A program made the position numbers and the translations under genes. From the NCBI GenBank assembly GCA_050246015.1, contig JBFWWU010000012.1, forward strand, positions 1 through 64,000: a stretch of 64,000 nt of DNA. The letters run 5' to 3'. The stretch is from JTS-AC122 sp050246015. Lineage in GTDB: Bacteria > Planctomycetota > Phycisphaerae > Phycisphaerales > UBA1924. Shown here one piece after another: positions 62,291-64,000 of this stretch. Under the pieces are notes generated by a model, which searched no databases, had not been told where the DNA came from, and worked only from the letters and a program-made list of their open reading frames with translations. Every line of letters begins with the position of its first letter. Position 1 is the stretch's first letter.

Positions 62291-64000
62291 AACGGGGCGC
62301 ACGACAAGGCGCGGTGTCGAGGATGGCGGCGTCGATGCTGGTCCTTGTGATCACGGCGGGGACGGCGTGGTCACGGCAGGCGTTGCAGCCGCAGCCGACG
62401 GACGACGGGCCTGTGATCGTCGGCGAGCGGCGGGGAAAGTACAACCTGTTGGAACTCCCGCGGTTCGGGTTTGAACTCGAGTTCTTCGGGCAGTGGCAGA
62501 AAGACACGACCAAGCAAGGGGGGAGTTCGAGGCAGACGGACACGGAGGATGTGTTCCGCGGGACGGCGAACCTCGACTTCGAGGCGTACGTGGGGCACAA
62601 GAACCTGCTGGACATTTCGGGAACGATGAAGTTGGGGCTGGACTACACGCACACCGAGAGCGACACCCTGGGCGAGAAGCGCAACGACCTGGAGTTCACC
62701 AATCTGTATGACGTGCAAGGGCTGATCCTGGGGGAAGGTCCCGTGCCGGTGACGGCGTACAGCCGGCGGGTGGATTCGAGGCTCCGGCGGCAGTTCTTCG
62801 GAACGATCAAGAACATCACGAGCGAGACGGGCGTGATCGCGCGGCTGAAGTCGGAGGCGGCGCCGATCACGCTGCAGTATTTTCACCGGGAGGAAGACGA
62901 ATCGGACCCGCTGGGCACGATCGATTCGTCGCTGGTCCAGGATACCTTCAGCCTCTCGGGGCAACTGCGGCTCGGGGAGCACCAGCGACTGGAACTGGAC
63001 TACGCGTTCGACGACGCGGTGGAGACGCAGGCGTTCGGCTTCCGGAACTCGTACCAGCGGCACGACGGCACGTTCACGCACGTGATCGAGTTCGGGAAGG
63101 ACAACCTGGACAGCCTGCGATCATCGCTGCGGGTGTACGACCAGTCGGGCGTGTTCGCGCAGAGCACGTACCGGCTGGACGAACAACTTCGGCTGCGGCA
63201 CAGCGACCGGCTCGAATCGCGGTACGACGTCACCGCGGAGCAGCAGACGCGCGGCGGGGTGGACCAGACGCTGTTGGGCGGGAGCGCGACGGTGCGGCAC
63301 AAGTTGTATGACAGTCTCGTGAGTTCGGCGACGGCGGGGCTGAGGCGGCTGGAGGTCGATGACGAGTTCACCAGCGACGAGGCGTTCATCAACGGATTGC
63401 TGGACTACACGAAGAAGGTGCCCGTGGGGCGGCTGAACGTGAGCACGGCGGCCGGGTACAACCGGCAGGACAACAGCGAGCGCGGCGGCGATCTGCCGGT
63501 CCTGGACGAGGCGCACGTGTTCAACGACCCGTTCCCGGTGACGATCAACCGGCGGAACATCGTCGCGTCGTCGATCGTCGTGACGACGACGGCGCACTCG
63601 CCGCTGTTCGAGGGGCTGGACTACACGGTACAGGCGTTCGCGGACCGGGTGGAACTGCGCCGCGTGCTGGGAGGAGCGATCGGGAACGGCGACGCGGTGC
63701 TGGTGACGTACGACATCGGGCCCGAGCCGGGGAACGTGATCGACACGACGACGGTGAGCGTTTCGGCGCGGCTGAACTTTGACGAGACGCTGGCGAAGGG
63801 GCTGTCGCTGTACGTGACGTACCGGCGGTCGGACCATGCGCTGCACGCGGATCAGCCGGCGCTCTTCGTGCTCGACGACTTCGAGGATCTGCTGTACGGG
63901 GCGGAGTACCAGATCGGCGCGGTGACGCTGCTGGCGGAGCGGCAGAATCACGAGAGCGAGGTGTCGCCGTATGACGTGGTACGATTTCAGGCGCGGTATA
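62287..64000 (+). CDS. Outer-membrane beta-barrel-like protein, 3' end outside window
   Basis: The frame is open from ATG 62287 to the window edge (about 571 codons seen). A signal peptide (SMLVLVITAGTAWSRQ) is followed by long alternating-hydrophobicity strands with many Arg/Glu/Tyr/Phe turns (FELEFFGQWQKDT, LRLGEHQRLELDYAF, TVQAFADRVELRR), the pattern of porins such as MtrB/OmbB. It is translationally coupled to the pentaheme cytochrome. It may form the barrel of a porin-cytochrome conduit, an inference from order and composition. Confidence 0.7.
   Translation, partial: MKRGARQGAVSRMAASMLVLVITAGTAWSRQALQPQPTDDGPVIVGERRGKYNLLELPRFGFELEFFGQWQKDTTKQGGSSRQTDTEDVFRGTANLDFEAYVGHKNLLDISGTMKLGLDYTHTESDTLGEKRNDLEFTNLYDVQGLILGEGPVPVTAYSRRVDSRLRRQFFGTIKNITSETGVIARLKSEAAPITLQYFHREEDESDPLGTIDSSLVQDTFSLSGQLRLGEHQRLELDYAFDDAVETQAFGFRNSYQRHDGTFTHVIEFGKDNLDSLRSSLRVYDQSGVFAQSTYRLDEQLRLRHSDRLESRYDVTAEQQTRGGVDQTLLGGSATVRHKLYDSLVSSATAGLRRLEVDDEFTSDEAFINGLLDYTKKVPVGRLNVSTAAGYNRQDNSERGGDLPVLDEAHVFNDPFPVTINRRNIVASSIVVTTTAHSPLFEGLDYTVQAFADRVELRRVLGGAIGNGDAVLVTYDIGPEPGNVIDTTTVSVSARLNFDETLAKGLSLYVTYRRSDHALHADQPALFVLDDFEDLLYGAEYQIGAVTLLAERQNHESEVSPYDVVRFQARY

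Noticed and set aside
1..64000. CRISPR arrays, rRNA genes and insertion sequences
   Set aside because: No regularly spaced repeats, rRNA segments or transposase frames were seen.

Overview
The window looks like a chromosomal segment of a GC-rich planctomycete, most likely class Phycisphaerae. The best evidence is the S8 peptidase at 49.3-52.8 kb, which ends in the GC-type dockerin-like repeat (two copies of an NSQDFFDF motif, terminal SGC) typical of that group. Dense GC-rich coding, strong AGGAG-type ribosome binding sites and a RecA with a long N-terminal extension fit this. Identifications rest on reading motifs in translations; no database search was run.

Layout. (1) 1-8.6 kb, accessory: two adjacent GHKL ATPases on the minus strand with the same hairpin in both leaders, a divergent unknown 683-aa protein, a DUF2325 protein coupled to a GT2 glycosyltransferase, and a broken SF2 helicase. 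(2) 8.8-41.2 kb, a stress/dormancy island: DsbA-NhaA fusion, three tandem universal stress proteins (one with an internal UGA), Dps, a hibernation-factor/TrkA-N fusion, three Rnk/GreA-like proteins, glutamate dehydrogenase, glycosyltransferase, DUF488 proteins, truncated gnd and GH15 genes facing each other, an ECF sigma factor reading into a di-heme cytochrome, a PAS kinase/NarL-type regulator pair, CorA, CBS, DUF2934 and thioredoxin-like proteins, FAD reductase, transaldolase, AhpD-like protein, GAPDH, sterol desaturase, truncated hemoglobin plus uracil-DNA glycosylase, and UPF0316. A motif close to GATTGGGGAAGTT recurs eight times in this block, always upstream of a gene and on its coding strand. 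(3) 41.5-48.1 kb: a probable HEPN-type protein, a small membrane protein, a PD-(D/E)XK-like protein, and an overlapping phage-type cassette (ParB-methyltransferase, HTH protein, terminase large subunit). (4) 48.1-55.9 kb: a long leader with three strong hairpins, the secreted S8 peptidase, recA, tRNA-Gly(GCC) and a decayed tyrosine integrase just downstream of that tRNA. (5) 56.3-64 kb: cytochrome c maturation genes (CcmC-like, CcmD-like), hexa-, tetra- and pentaheme c-type cytochromes, an NHL-repeat lipoprotein and a beta-barrel-like protein that runs off the window, with a near-consensus sigma-54 promoter.

How the parts may work together (inference). The island resembles the content of the mycobacterial DosR dormancy regulon (Usp, CBS, hibernation factor, PAS kinase plus NarL-type regulator), combined with pentose-phosphate and glycolytic enzymes and redox defence. 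Several genes are damaged by nonsense, frameshift, duplication or deletion, so the island is either decaying or contains assembly errors. The right end looks like a planctomycete porin-cytochrome conduit for electron transfer across the envelope, with its own cytochrome maturation functions.
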